Part shown: positions 1 through 8,141 of the stretch, piece after piece
Position numbering within the stretch: the stretch's first letter is position 1
Layout: each line of letters begins with the position of its first letter
Source of the DNA: an uncultured Octadecabacter sp.
Lineage (GTDB): Bacteria; Pseudomonadota; Alphaproteobacteria; Rhodobacterales; Rhodobacteraceae
Assembly: GCA_937891785.1 (NCBI GenBank)
Contig: CALAGN010000095.1
Coordinates: 1 to 62,761 of the forward strand
Direction of reading: 5' to 3'
DNA: 62,761 nucleotides
The notes under the pieces: generated by a model
Told to the model about the DNA's origin: nothing
Database searches by the model: none
The model's input: the letters and a program-made list of their open reading frames with translations, nothing else
Program-made: the position numbers and the translations under genes

Positions 1-54
1 AAGGTTCAGGCGTTCTTGACGTTCCTCAAGGCCGAGGCAAAGGCGTTGGGGTAG
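1..54 (+). CDS. C-terminal tail of a probable LysR-type regulator (partial)
   Basis: An open frame enters from the left edge and ends at TAG 52-54. It encodes only 17 residues, KVQAFLTFLKAEAKALG. This resembles the last helix of LysR-type regulators of the GcvA kind, which often end in a stretch like xVxAFxxFLxAEA. The fragment is too short to prove the family. No function beyond a possible transcription regulator can be given. The following ~200 bases up to the next gene are AT-rich and hold no other coding signal that I can see. Confidence 0.4.
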   Translation, partial: KVQAFLTFLKAEAKALG

Positions 55-252
55 GCGCTGCCCATAGCATAAGCTCAGATAAACAATGACAAATGCGCGC
101 GCGACCGACTAACATCATCAGACGGTTCTTACGTTTTATTCATACTATTCATGAAATTGCCTGAGAGGACTTGGTTTTGATGAGATCAATTGACAACTAT
201 TCCAGTTGGACTGAATAACGAAACCGATAATTATAGATTGGAAGAGATCAAC

Positions 253-546
253 ATGCGTTTAACTATTTCGACTATTGCCATGTCAATAAGCCTGGTATTT
301 TTAATTAACCACCACGCGGCCGCACAGACCACCCTCGCGGAATGTACAGAGGACGCAAGATTTCAAAAGGGTGAGGACGACAATAATTGCATGATGGGCT
401 ATCCCACCTCGTCGATAAACACCTTCAGGGGTAGTCTTAATACGAATGATAACACCACTTGGACGGACCGATGTTACGCGGCCTCGGCAGAACAATTAAG
501 CTCGGTAGAGAAGAAATGCATGGAAGATAATGGCCTCAGTAACTAA
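253..546 (+). CDS. Small secreted four-cysteine protein, unknown function
   Basis: The 97-residue product starts at ATG 253, preceded by GGAAGAG at a good distance. An upstream in-frame start at 190 has no ribosome site. Residues 1-24 form a signal peptide (hydrophobic core SISLVFLI, cleavage likely after HHAAA). The mature part is about 73 residues, acidic and polar, with four cysteines that could form two disulfides in the periplasm. I do not recognise a family. The gene is visibly richer in A and T than its neighbours and stands alone between a LysR tail and an ArsR gene, which may point to recent acquisition. Confidence 0.6.
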   Translation: MRLTISTIAMSISLVFLINHHAAAQTTLAECTEDARFQKGEDDNNCMMGYPTSSINTFRGSLNTNDNTTWTDRCYAASAEQLSSVEKKCMEDNGLSN

Positions 547-695
547 GAGGAATTAGACCCAACTCTGCAGGGCCCCCCAAATGTTAGGCCGACATTCCCC
601 AAGTTGCCTGTCGTTTGAGGGCATAATTTCCTAACGCTGCCTCAGGCTCAAGCGTTTTTCGTGCCCGATTGCGATCTGTGTCGCGCCACCGCGCG

Positions 696-1025
696 TTACA
701 CGTCGTCTGAAAACTGCGTTTCCAGAAAGGCCTCGAAGGCATCAAGGTTCACCGCTTCGAATTGCCCGAAGCCTTGCATCCAGATGCTCGCATCGCGCAT
801 GGCGTCGGGGTCGAGTTTGCACCACTTTACGCGACCGTGTTTTTCTTGGGTGATCAGGCCCGCCGTGGTCAGTACCCCAAGGTGTTTGGAAATCGCGGCC
901 AGTGACATCTCGAATGGCTCGGCCACGTCGGTGACGGCCATATCATCTTCAAGCAGCATCGACAGGATCGTGCGGCGGGTCGGGTCGGCAAGGGCCGAAA
1001 AGACGGTATCAAGGGTGCGTGCCAT
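696..1025 (-). CDS. ArsR-family winged-helix transcription regulator
   Basis: A 109-residue protein from ATG at 1025, the start matching the family N-terminus MARTLDTVFSALADPTRR. It has the ArsR winged-helix fold: ALADPTRRTILSMLLED in helix 1-2, VTDVAEPFEMSLAAISKHLGVL as the recognition helix, and an ITQEKHGRVKWCKL wing. There is no metal-binding ELCVCD-type cluster, so it is more likely one of the non-metal subgroup that often sits beside an SRPBCC/AHSA1 gene. No such partner is adjacent here. It is divergent from the atp operon, with 207 bases between the starts. Confidence 0.85.
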   Translation of the reverse strand: MARTLDTVFSALADPTRRTILSMLLEDDMAVTDVAEPFEMSLAAISKHLGVLTTAGLITQEKHGRVKWCKLDPDAMRDASIWMQGFGQFEAVNLDAFEAFLETQFSDDV

Positions 1026-1232
1026 GTGATTGCTTTGCCGCGCGGATGGGGAAACGTCAACCATTTGGTTGAATATCAATTTAGTGATCTAGCGGGGGGC
1101 GGCAAGGTGTCATCGGCACCCACGGCTGAACATGATACTTTTATTTTCAATGACTTACGTTGTGCATGGCATTGCTTGACTCACTCCCCCTCAAACCGTA
1201 GCTAAGGCGCAACGATTGAGTGGGATATTCGC

Positions 1233-1574
1233 GTGTCTAACGGACCCTTGCCCGATGATCATGCCAGCCGCCTGAAGGCGCTGGAGGACAGGATCAAAGC
1301 AGCTAAGGGAAGTGAGACCGAGAAACACCATTCAGAAGAACACTACTCTCAGGCACAAGTCGCCTGGCGGATGGTGATAGAGCTTGTGGCCGGTCTTGGG
1401 ATCGGCTTTGGCATCGGATACGGGTTGGATTCCCTGTTTGGAACCCTGCCAATTTTTCTGGTGCTATTCGTATTCTTGGGCTTCGCAGCCGGTGTTAAAA
1501 CCATGATGCGCACAGCCCAAGAGGTGCAGGAACGACAGCTGGCCAAGATGGACAGCGCAGACGAGGACGATTGA
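1233..1574 (+). CDS. atpI: ATP synthase accessory protein AtpI
   Basis: A 113-residue protein with a GTG start. A charged N-terminal region (residues 1-45) is followed by two membrane segments: [20 protein letters not shown], and [21 protein letters not shown]. This is the AtpI/gene-1 family of alphaproteobacteria, thought to help assemble the c-ring or supply magnesium. It is the first gene of the F0 cluster and its stop lies one base before the GTG of atpB, so the two are probably translated together. Confidence 0.9.
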   Translation: MSNGPLPDDHASRLKALEDRIKAAKGSETEKHHSEEHYSQAQVAWRMVIELVAGLGIGFGIGYGLDSLFGTLPIFLVLFVFLGFAAGVKTMMRTAQEVQERQLAKMDSADEDD

Positions 1575-1575
1575 C

Positions 1576-2334
1576 GTGGCAGACGAAGCACATGGCGCAG
1601 AAGACGGCGGGTTGGTTTTTCACCCGCTGGATCAGTTCATTGTTAAGCCGCTGTTTGGTGGCGATGCGATACATTGGTATACCCCGACAAACGTGACGAT
1701 GTGGATGGCGATTGTCGTTCTGTGCATCATCGGTTTGCTGGTTCTGGGCACCCGTGGCCGCGCGATTGTGCCAAGCCGCATTCAGTCCGTCGCCGAACTG
1801 CTGTACGGGTTTGTCTATAAGATGGTCGAAGACGTGACAGGTAAGGACGGGGTGAAATACTTCCCCTATATCTTTACGATCTTCCTGTTCATCTTGTTTG
1901 CCAACTTCCTTGGGTTGATCCCGATGTCGTTCACAACAACCAGCCACATCGCTGTGACAGCGGTTCTGGGTTTCGGTGTATTCTTTGCCGTCACGATCCT
2001 TGGGTTTGTGCTGAACGGTCCGAAGTTTCTGGGCCTGTTCTGGATGGCGGAGGCCCCGTTGGTCCTGCGTCCGGTCATCGCCATAATCGAGCTTATTTCC
2101 TACTTCGTACGCCCCGTGAGCCATTCAATTCGTCTGGCAGGTAACGTCATGGCGGGCCACGCGGTTATCAAAGTGTTCGCAGGCTTTGCCGCGATCACAG
2201 CAATTGCGCCGGTGTCTGTTCTGGCCATCACCGCAATCTACGGTCTTGAGGTCCTTGTGGCCGGTATTCAGGCCTATGTATTCACCATTCTGACCTGCGT
2301 GTATCTTAAGGATGCTCTGCACCCAAGCCACTAG
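1576..2334 (+). CDS. atpB: F0F1 ATP synthase subunit a
   Basis: A 252-residue membrane protein with a GTG start right after atpI. It is subunit a of the proton channel. The hallmark is [16 protein letters not shown], in which Arg186 is the essential arginine facing the c-ring glutamate. Several membrane segments flank it, and the C-terminus ([15 protein letters not shown]) is typical of the family. With the c-ring it forms the two half-channels that carry protons and drive rotation. Length is normal for alphaproteobacteria. Confidence 0.97.
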   Translation: MADEAHGAEDGGLVFHPLDQFIVKPLFGGDAIHWYTPTNVTMWMAIVVLCIIGLLVLGTRGRAIVPSRIQSVAELLYGFVYKMVEDVTGKDGVKYFPYIFTIFLFILFANFLGLIPMSFTTTSHIAVTAVLGFGVFFAVTILGFVLNGPKFLGLFWMAEAPLVLRPVIAIIELISYFVRPVSHSIRLAGNVMAGHAVIKVFAGFAAITAIAPVSVLAITAIYGLEVLVAGIQAYVFTILTCVYLKDALHPSH

Positions 2335-2388
2335 GGTCAGTCTATCTATTTAATGCAATTACATCGTAAAACGTAAGGAGACTATGTC

Positions 2389-2625
2389 ATGGAAGGCGAT
2401 ATCGCAAACATGGGTCAATTCATCGGCGCCGGTCTGGCCGCCATTGGTTCCGGCGCAGCCGCAATCGGTGTTGGTCACGTCGCAGGTAACTTTTTGGCCG
2501 GCGCACTGCGCAACCCATCCGCAGCTGCTTCGCAGACTGCAACACTGTTCATCGGTTTGGCTTTTGCCGAAGCACTGGGGATCTTCTCGTTCCTCGTCGC
2601 GCTTCTGCTGATGTTCGCCGTCTAA
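2389..2625 (+). CDS. atpE: F0F1 ATP synthase subunit c
   Basis: A 78-residue proteolipid made of two membrane helices joined by a polar loop. The start at 2389 follows GTAAGGAG with good spacing. Helix 1 is glycine- and alanine-rich ([21 protein letters not shown]). The loop holds Arg41-Asn42-Pro43, and helix 2 carries the proton-binding Glu61 in AFAEALGIF. The 54-base gap between atpB and atpE is longer than other gaps in the operon and may hold the strong translation signal needed for the many c copies per complex. Confidence 0.97.
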   Translation: MEGDIANMGQFIGAGLAAIGSGAAAIGVGHVAGNFLAGALRNPSAAASQTATLFIGLAFAEALGIFSFLVALLLMFAV

Positions 2626-2705
2626 ACAAACGACGCTTCCTTACGCGTGGGGCGGTGGGATAACTCCCGCCCCATGGACACCAGGATTTGTCGGAGGACG
2701 ACGCA

Positions 2706-3242
2706 ATGGCGACTGAAGATACAGCCGTAGAACACGGGGCCGAGGCCGGCGGGGCAGGAATGCCGCAGCTGGATTTCTCGACTTTCCCGAACCAGATTTT
2801 CTGGCTCTTGGTCACGCTTGTCGTGATCTACTTTGTGTTGTCCCGCATTGCGCTGCCGCGTATCGGGTCCGTTCTTGCCGAACGCCAAGGCACAATTACA
2901 AATGACATTGCCGCAGCAGAAGAGCTGAAGCAAAAGGCCGTCGAAGCCGAAGCTGCCTATGACCAAGCACTGGCTGATGCCCGTGCCGAAGCAAGCCGCA
3001 TCGTCGGTGAAGCCAAAGCCGACATTCAGGCCGACCTTGATGTCGAGCTGCAAAAGGCCGACGCACAAATTGCTGCCCAGACCGCCCAAAGCGAAAAGGC
3101 AATCGCCGACATTCGCTCCGGGGCAATGGACAGCGTCAAGGCAGTGGCAAAAGACACCGCCAAAGAACTGATCGCGGTATTGGGTGGCAAGGCAGATGCC
3201 AAAACCATCGCTGCTGCCGTCACCGCACGGATGAAAGGGTAG
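2706..3242 (+). CDS. F0F1 ATP synthase subunit b'
   Basis: A 178-residue protein, b' of the peripheral stator stalk. The start at ATG 2706 is chosen because GGAGG lies eight bases upstream; an in-frame TTG at 2688 overlaps that site. The N-terminal part ([34 protein letters not shown]) is the single membrane anchor, followed by a long charged coiled coil. Photosynthetic and alphaproteobacterial enzymes use one b and one b' chain in place of two b copies. It sits between atpE and atpF. Confidence 0.93.
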   Translation: MATEDTAVEHGAEAGGAGMPQLDFSTFPNQIFWLLVTLVVIYFVLSRIALPRIGSVLAERQGTITNDIAAAEELKQKAVEAEAAYDQALADARAEASRIVGEAKADIQADLDVELQKADAQIAAQTAQSEKAIADIRSGAMDSVKAVAKDTAKELIAVLGGKADAKTIAAAVTARMKG

Positions 3243-3246
3243 CGAC

Positions 3247-3834
3247 ATGAAAAATATTGCCTTCGCAACTGCCTTTGTTCCGGGCCTGACACTGGCCGCT
3301 TCACCCGCATTCGCGGCAAGCACCAATCCGTTCTCGGCGTATTTCTGGACCCTATCGAACACCAACCTGATCGTCCTGATGGGCTTTATGGTGTTCATCG
3401 CGATCCTGATTTACTATAAGGTGCCCGGCAAAATCAGCGAAATGCTTGACGGTCGCGCTACTGGAATCCGCGCCGAACTTAACGAAGCCAAAGCCCTGCG
3501 CGAAGAAGCGCAAACTCTGCTGGCATCCTACGAGCGCAAGCAAAAGGATGTGCAGGTTCAGGCCGCGCGCATCGTTGAGAACGCCAAGGAAGAAGCTGAA
3601 CGCGCTGCCGTGCAGGCCAAGGATGACATCAAGTCATCCATTGCCCGCCGTGTCGCAGCCGCCGAAGATCAGATTACAAGTGCGCAACAAGCTGCCGTGA
3701 ACGAAGTTCGCGACAGTGCCATCACCGTCGCCATCGGTGCTGCGCGCGATGTTGTCGCCGCACAACTGACCGCTGCGGACGCTAACAAGCTGATTGACGA
3801 CGCGATTGCTGATGTGGCTGCCAAGCTGCACTAA
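3247..3834 (+). CDS. atpF: F0F1 ATP synthase subunit b
   Basis: A 195-residue stator-stalk subunit. Residues 1-24 look like a cleavable leader (ASPAFAAS), as in other alphaproteobacterial b subunits. Next comes the membrane anchor NTNLIVLMGFMVFIAILIYY, then KVPGKISEMLDGRATGIRAEL and a long alanine- and glutamate-rich coiled coil that binds F1. Four bases separate it from b'. It is the last gene of the F0 operon and is followed by a terminator. The F1 genes are not in this window, as is usual for this group. Confidence 0.95.
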   Translation: MKNIAFATAFVPGLTLAASPAFAASTNPFSAYFWTLSNTNLIVLMGFMVFIAILIYYKVPGKISEMLDGRATGIRAELNEAKALREEAQTLLASYERKQKDVQVQAARIVENAKEEAERAAVQAKDDIKSSIARRVAAAEDQITSAQQAAVNEVRDSAITVAIGAARDVVAAQLTAADANKLIDDAIADVAAKLH

Positions 3835-3862
3835 CGGTCCGCGCCATCGCAGAATTGAATGA

Positions 3863-3890
3863 CCCGGCCCCCGCAAGGAGCCGGGTTTTT
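3863..3890 (+). terminator. Rho-independent terminator of the F0 operon
   Basis: A six-base-pair stem CCCGGC/GCCGGG (3863-3868 with 3880-3885) is followed directly by five T. It lies 28 bases after the atpF stop and just before the tail of the convergent GntR gene. Confidence 0.85.
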
Positions 3891-3899
3891 CTTTGCCCT

Positions 3900-4667
3900 C
3901 TAGCGGCTGCTTTCGTGGTCGAACTTCTTGCGGGCAATGGCTTCGTGTCGATCGGCCTTTTTCTGGTAGCTCAAGGCGATTTCGACAAAGTTCAAATGCG
4001 CCTCGACGGCGGCGCGAGAGGCGACGGGATCACGGGCCTGAAGCGCTGTGTTCATCGCGCGGTGCTGGTCCAGCAGCATGTCGCGGGTCGTGCGTTGTTT
4101 GAACATGATCTGGCGATTGTAAAACACACCTTCGCGCAGCAGTTCAAACATCGAACGCATCATGTGCAGCATGATCACATTATGGCTGGCGTCGATAATG
4201 CTTAGGTGGAAAACCGCATCCAGCCTGGCTTCCTCTGTCGGGTTTCGCTTTTTGTGGGCGGCTTCCATCTTGGCGAATATGGTGGCGATCACCTTGAGGT
4301 CTGTATCGCTGCCATAGGTTGCAGCGCGTTCGGCTGCCAACCCCTCCATGTCACGGCGAAAGGCGATGTAGTCGAACACGGCCTCGTCATGGGTGGAAAA
4401 CAACCGCACGAGAGCGTCGGAAAACGCGGACCCCAGAACATCGGCGACAAAGACCCCCGCGCCTGCACGACTGGCGAGCAGCCCTCCGTCTTGCAGTTCC
4501 GCCAAAGCCTCGCGCAGGGACGGACGGGACACGCCCAACCGCTCGCTCAATTCGCGCTCGGACGGCAGCCGTTCACCGGGCCGCAGAATGCCGCGCAGGA
4601 TCAATTGCTCGATCTGACGAACAACGCTTTGCGAGAGTTTTTCGGGTTGAACTTTTTCGAACGGCAT
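3900..4667 (-). CDS. GntR/FadR-type regulator with FCD domain, candidate GlcC
   Basis: A 255-residue regulator read from ATG 4667, which has a G-rich ribosome site; longer frames upstream lack one. The N-terminal winged helix is typical (LSQSVVRQIEQLILRGILRPGERLP, then SERELSERLGVSRPSLREAL). The rest is an FCD ligand domain with metal-ligand-like residues (FRRDMEGLAAERAA, DAVFHLSIIDASHN, DQHRAMNTALQARDP). FCD regulators of this kind (PdhR, LldR, GlcC) sense small organic acids. An inverted repeat 18-38 bases upstream of its start recurs upstream of glcD (22451-22471). I infer it controls itself and glcDEF. That link is not proved. Confidence 0.85.
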   Translation of the reverse strand: MPFEKVQPEKLSQSVVRQIEQLILRGILRPGERLPSERELSERLGVSRPSLREALAELQDGGLLASRAGAGVFVADVLGSAFSDALVRLFSTHDEAVFDYIAFRRDMEGLAAERAATYGSDTDLKVIATIFAKMEAAHKKRNPTEEARLDAVFHLSIIDASHNVIMLHMMRSMFELLREGVFYNRQIMFKQRTTRDMLLDQHRAMNTALQARDPVASRAAVEAHLNFVEIALSYQKKADRHEAIARKKFDHESSR

Positions 4668-4684
4668 AGGCACCCCCCTAGGTA

Positions 4685-4705
4685 TTGGTAAAATCATATG
4701 ACCAT
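4685..4705. promoter_or_regulatory. Candidate operator, TTGGT-N11-ACCAT
   Basis: TTGGT (4685-4689) and ACCAT (4701-4705) face each other across 11 bases, just upstream of the GntR gene start. The same layout, TTGGTAA then N9 then ACCA, occurs at 22451-22471 before glcD, with TAT at the same place in the spacer. FadR-type proteins bind TGGT/ACCA half-sites, though the usual spacing is shorter. This is a candidate from two matching sites only. Confidence 0.5.
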
Positions 4706-4754
4706 TCATGGCGATAAGCAAAGGGTCAGGTCGGGGGGCGCGATCGATGCGCAC

Positions 4755-4784
4755 AAAAAAGGGCCGCCTGATGGCGACCCCTTT
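4755..4784 (-). terminator. Rho-independent terminator after the OmpA-type lipoprotein gene
   Basis: On the minus strand AAAGGGG-TCGCC pairs with GGCGG-CCCTTT across an ATCA loop (one bulge, one wobble pair), followed by a run of T. It starts 20 bases after the stop of the lipoprotein gene at 4804. Confidence 0.8.
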
Positions 4785-4803
4785 GAGATATCAAACCGAG
4801 CTA

Positions 4804-5460
4804 TCAGTTAGGCACGATGATAATCTCGACGCGGCGGTTCTGCTGACGCCCTGCAGCAGTGAAGTTCTCTGCAATCGGTGCATCCTCGCCACGTCCGATT
4901 GACCGGATACGTGAAGGGGCGACGCCTGCATTGATCAGAACGGATGTCACGGCCTGCGCACGGCGTGCTGACAGCCCTTGGTTATAGCCCGCGTCACCGA
5001 CGTTATCGGTGTGGCCCATGACGCTAATTGTCGTGTTGGGATAGCGGTTCATGCTGGCGGCAAGTGCTGACAAATCGCCACGCATTGTTCCCTTCAGCGT
5101 GCTGCTGTCGGTTGCGAAAAGAATGTCTTGCGGCAGGGTCACGATCAGCTGCTCGCCGGTGTTGCTGATGCCGACGTTTCCACCCATTGTATCGCGCAAC
5201 TCTGCCTCTTGGCGATCAAGGGCGGCACCGCCAAGAGCGCCAAGCCCGGCACCGAGCACAGCACCGACAACCGCACCACGGCGGCGATCTGCGTTGGAGT
5301 CAGCAGTGGCAATCCCGATTAGCGCGCCAAGTCCGGCACCGATGGCGGCACCTTGCTGGGTGTTCCGGTTTGGGTTGTTAGGGTCGGTCATTTCATCACA
5401 AGCGCCAAGCGCAAGAACGGACGTCGCCGCGAAGGCCAATGCAAATTTGGACAGGGTCAT
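4804..5460 (-). CDS. OmpA-domain outer-membrane lipoprotein with glycine-zipper segment
   Basis: A 218-residue envelope protein. The leader ends in the lipobox LALGAC with Cys20, so it should be lipidated. Residues 36-80 form a glycine-zipper segment (GAAIGAGLGALIGIATA ... GAVVGAVLGAGLGALGGAA) that may insert in or lie along the membrane. The C-terminal 110 residues are an OmpA peptidoglycan-binding domain (FATDSSTLKG, VMGHTDNVGDAGYNQGLSARRA, GRGEDAPIAEN, NRRVEIIIVP). The order lipobox, glycine zipper, OmpA is that of YiaD-like proteins that tether the outer membrane to the cell wall. It is a single gene with its own terminator. Confidence 0.92.
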   Translation of the reverse strand: MTLSKFALAFAATSVLALGACDEMTDPNNPNRNTQQGAAIGAGLGALIGIATADSNADRRRGAVVGAVLGAGLGALGGAALDRQEAELRDTMGGNVGISNTGEQLIVTLPQDILFATDSSTLKGTMRGDLSALAASMNRYPNTTISVMGHTDNVGDAGYNQGLSARRAQAVTSVLINAGVAPSRIRSIGRGEDAPIAENFTAAGRQQNRRVEIIIVPN

Positions 5461-5569
5461 TATCGTATTCCATTTGTTGGTGCGCGAAGCGCGCTCTCAG
5501 GGTCATCATATCGCCGATGTCGCGATGATATCCAATAGCGGCTGATAAACCGACGTGGTTGCGTGCAAT

Positions 5570-6409
5570 TCAGCCTGTTGCGGCGTCTGCCCGCGCCGAT
5601 TCATAAGCCAACATGGCGCGTTTCACAGGGAGCCCCCAATGATACCCCCCCAAGCCGCCCGACTTGCGCAGCGCACGGTGGCAGGGAATCAGCCAGCTGA
5701 CGGGGTTGCGCCCGACTGCTGTGCCGACGGCGCGCATAGCCGCTGGCGTGCCAATCGCGCCGGCAATTTCCGAATAGGTTGTGACTTGGCCCGATGGGAT
5801 CGCCAGCAGGGCCTCCCATACCTTTAGCTGAAAGGGCGCGCCGATCATATGCAGCCGGGTTTCGCCCTGCATCGCAAGGGCGGGCACGGCCCAGTGACGG
5901 ATTGCATCTGCATCCTGTAAGAGCTGGGCATTTGGCCAGCGTGCGGTCAGGTCTGCCAGCGTGGCGTCATCGCCGAGTTCAGAGGTAAACCCCAAGCCGC
6001 AAATGCCGCGATCCGTGGCCATGACCACGGCGGGACCGAAGGGGCTGTCAAAGTGTCCCCAGCGGATCGTGAGACCTGCAGCACCGCGTTTGAATTCACC
6101 GGGGCTCATCGACTCCCAACGCAGAAAAAGATCGTGCAGACGTCCCGAACCGGACAGACCAACCGCGTCAGCCGTTGCAAGAGTGGTGAAATGATTGCGC
6201 AGCAGGCTTTTGGCCTGACCCAGCGCGAGATATTGTTGATACCGCTTTGGCGAAACGCCGACCCACTGGCTAAAGACCCGCTGGAAATGCGCCACACTTA
6301 ACCCCATCCTCGCCGCGAGGTCGTCCAGCGTTAGCGGCGCATCGGCGCTATCAATTTCACCAATCGCGCGGCGCATGACATTGTAGTGGTATCTTTGATC
6401 TGTATCCAT
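5570..6409 (-). CDS. AraC-methylguanine-DNA methyltransferase fusion (Ada-like, no N-terminal zinc domain)
   Basis: A 279-residue fusion. Residues 5-110 are an AraC-type helix-turn-helix (LDDLAARMGLSVAHFQRVFSQWVG ... MSPGEFK). Residues 115-275 are an O6-alkylguanine-DNA alkyltransferase with acceptor Cys243 in VSWLIPCHRAL and the Asn235 hinge in GRNP. It moves methyl groups from guanine to its own cysteine. The N-terminal Ada domain, whose cysteines take methyl from phosphotriesters and switch E. coli Ada into an activator, is missing. The protein may therefore repair DNA and bind it without the classical switch. It is divergent from nth, another repair gene. Confidence 0.92.
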   Translation of the reverse strand: MDTDQRYHYNVMRRAIGEIDSADAPLTLDDLAARMGLSVAHFQRVFSQWVGVSPKRYQQYLALGQAKSLLRNHFTTLATADAVGLSGSGRLHDLFLRWESMSPGEFKRGAAGLTIRWGHFDSPFGPAVVMATDRGICGLGFTSELGDDATLADLTARWPNAQLLQDADAIRHWAVPALAMQGETRLHMIGAPFQLKVWEALLAIPSGQVTTYSEIAGAIGTPAAMRAVGTAVGRNPVSWLIPCHRALRKSGGLGGYHWGLPVKRAMLAYESARADAATG

Positions 6410-6501
6410 CTGTCATGACTAGCGCGCCCGTGACGACCAAGCGACCCGAATTATGCGCATCCGGTGTTGCTCGCGCAGGGTAGGGCGGGCATACCTTTGC
6501 T

Positions 6502-7146
6502 ATGGTAAAACAGCTTGGCTACCACGCGATCCACGAAATTTTCATGCGCTTTCACGCATCCGAACCCGAACCAAAGGGCGAGCTGCATCACGTGAATGCC
6601 TATACCCTTGTTGTCGCGGTTGCGCTGTCGGCGCAGGCGACGGACGCGGGCGTTAATAAGGCCACAGCACGCCTGTTCGAGATCGCAGACACGCCGCAGA
6701 AGATGCTGGATCTGGGGCTTGAAGGCGTGACCGAGCAAATTAAGACCATCGGATTGTTCCGCCAGAAGGCAAAGAACGTCATCAAGATGAGCCAGATTTT
6801 GGTCGATGATTACAGTAGCGTCGTGCCCAACAGCCGCGCCGCGCTGCAATCTTTGCCCGGTGTCGGGCGCAAGACCGCCAATGTCGTGCTGAACATGTGG
6901 TGGCACATTCCTGCGCAGGCAGTGGACACCCATATTTTCCGCGTTGGGAATCGCACGGGCATTTGCCCCGGCAAAGACGTCGATGCCGTGGAACGCGCCA
7001 TTGAAGATCACATCCCAGCCGATTATCAGCAACATGCCCACCACTGGTTGATCCTGCACGGGCGCTACACTTGCGTTGCACGCAAACCCAAATGCGCAGC
7101 CTGCCTGATCCGCGACCTGTGCCCATTCGAGGATAAGACCCTATGA
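6502..7146 (+). CDS. nth: Endonuclease III
   Basis: A 214-residue base-excision repair enzyme that removes oxidised pyrimidines and nicks the abasic site. The helix-hairpin-helix LPGVGRKTANVVLN carries the catalytic Lys124, and VDTHIFRV carries Asp142. The C-terminal 4Fe-4S loop is complete: Cys191, Cys198, Cys201 and Cys207, spaced C-X6-C-X2-C-X5-C. The start has no strong ribosome site, but the N-terminus matches family members (xIHEIFMRFHAxxPEPKGEL). Its TGA overlaps the start of the next gene. Confidence 0.96.
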   Translation: MVKQLGYHAIHEIFMRFHASEPEPKGELHHVNAYTLVVAVALSAQATDAGVNKATARLFEIADTPQKMLDLGLEGVTEQIKTIGLFRQKAKNVIKMSQILVDDYSSVVPNSRAALQSLPGVGRKTANVVLNMWWHIPAQAVDTHIFRVGNRTGICPGKDVDAVERAIEDHIPADYQQHAHHWLILHGRYTCVARKPKCAACLIRDLCPFEDKTL

Positions 7147-8141
7147 AAAAGTTTCAGGTTGTCGGGATCGGCAATGCGATGGTTGATGTGCTGGCCCGCG
7201 CCGAAGATGCGTTTCTGGCCGAGGCTGGCATCGACAAAGGCATCATGCAGTTGATCGACATGGAGCGCGCGGTCGATCTGTATTCCCGTATCGGACCTGC
7301 CAAGGAAATCAGCGGCGGGTCTGCGGCAAATACGATTGCCGGCATCGCCCATCTGGGTGGCAAGACGGCCTATGTCGGCAAGGTTAAGGACGACCAGCTG
7401 GGCACAATCTTTGCCCACGATATGCGCGCGCAAGGGGCAGTTTACGAAACCACACTGGCCCCAAAGGACGCAGCCCAGGAAACGGGCCGCTGTATTGTCG
7501 TTGTCACGCCGGACGGCGAGCGGTCGATGAATACCTATCTGGGTGTGACAGAATTTCTAGAGCCTTCCGATATTGACCCGGCGATGATGGCCGATGCAGA
7601 TTGGATTTACCTTGAGGGATATCGTTTTGACGGGCCTGACAGCCATGCCGCCTTTGCCAAGGCGATCAACGCATGCAAGGGAAACGGCGGGCGCGTGTCG
7701 CTGACCCTGTCCGACCCGTTCTGCGTTGAACGCCACCGCGATGCGTTCCGCCTGATGATCCGCGAGGACGTGGATCTGTTGTTCTGCAACCGTGCTGAAA
7801 TGCTATCAATGTATCAGACCGACGATTTCGATGCAGCGCTGGACATGGCCTCAGCCGAAGTCCCGCTGGTGGCCTGCACCGATAGCGAAAACGGCGCGTA
7901 TATTTTGGCCGCCGGTCATCGCTGGCATGTGCCTGCTGTGCCCACTGATCTGGTTGATGCGACGGGTGCGGGTGACTTGTTTGCTGGTGCGTTCTTATGG
8001 GGGCTGAGCAACGGGTACGACCCCGAAGCCTGTGGTCATATGGGCTGTGTCGCCGCCTCCGAGGTGATCAGCCATATCGGTGCGCGCCCTGAGGCGGACC
8101 TGAAGGCGCTATTCAGGCGCTATAATATCATCGCAGCGTAG
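7143..8141 (+). CDS. PfkB-family carbohydrate kinase, probable adenosine kinase
   Basis: A 332-residue kinase of the ribokinase/PfkB family. N-terminal signature VVGIGNAMVDVLARAED, the substrate-site motif SGGSAANTIAGIAHLGGKTAYVG, and the C-terminal catalytic signature DATGAGDLFAGAFLWG with the anion-hole GAGD aspartate. Rhodobacterales members of this type are usually called adenosine kinases, which salvage adenosine to AMP; a sugar kinase cannot be excluded. It overlaps nth by four bases (ATGA), so the two are co-translated. Its 3' end overlaps the convergent gene by 14 bases. Confidence 0.88.
   Translation: MKKFQVVGIGNAMVDVLARAEDAFLAEAGIDKGIMQLIDMERAVDLYSRIGPAKEISGGSAANTIAGIAHLGGKTAYVGKVKDDQLGTIFAHDMRAQGAVYETTLAPKDAAQETGRCIVVVTPDGERSMNTYLGVTEFLEPSDIDPAMMADADWIYLEGYRFDGPDSHAAFAKAINACKGNGGRVSLTLSDPFCVERHRDAFRLMIREDVDLLFCNRAEMLSMYQTDDFDAALDMASAEVPLVACTDSENGAYILAAGHRWHVPAVPTDLVDATGAGDLFAGAFLWGLSNGYDPEACGHMGCVAASEVISHIGARPEADLKALFRRYNIIAA

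Noticed and set aside
1495-2124. Long open frame on the minus strand opposite atpB (209 codons)
   Set aside because: It lies wholly opposite a certain gene, has a charged, low-complexity translation with no family features and no ribosome site; it is a shadow.
1233-3834. Missing F1 genes as a sign of a broken ATP synthase
   Set aside because: In Rhodobacterales and related groups F0 and F1 genes normally lie at separate loci, so nothing is wrong.
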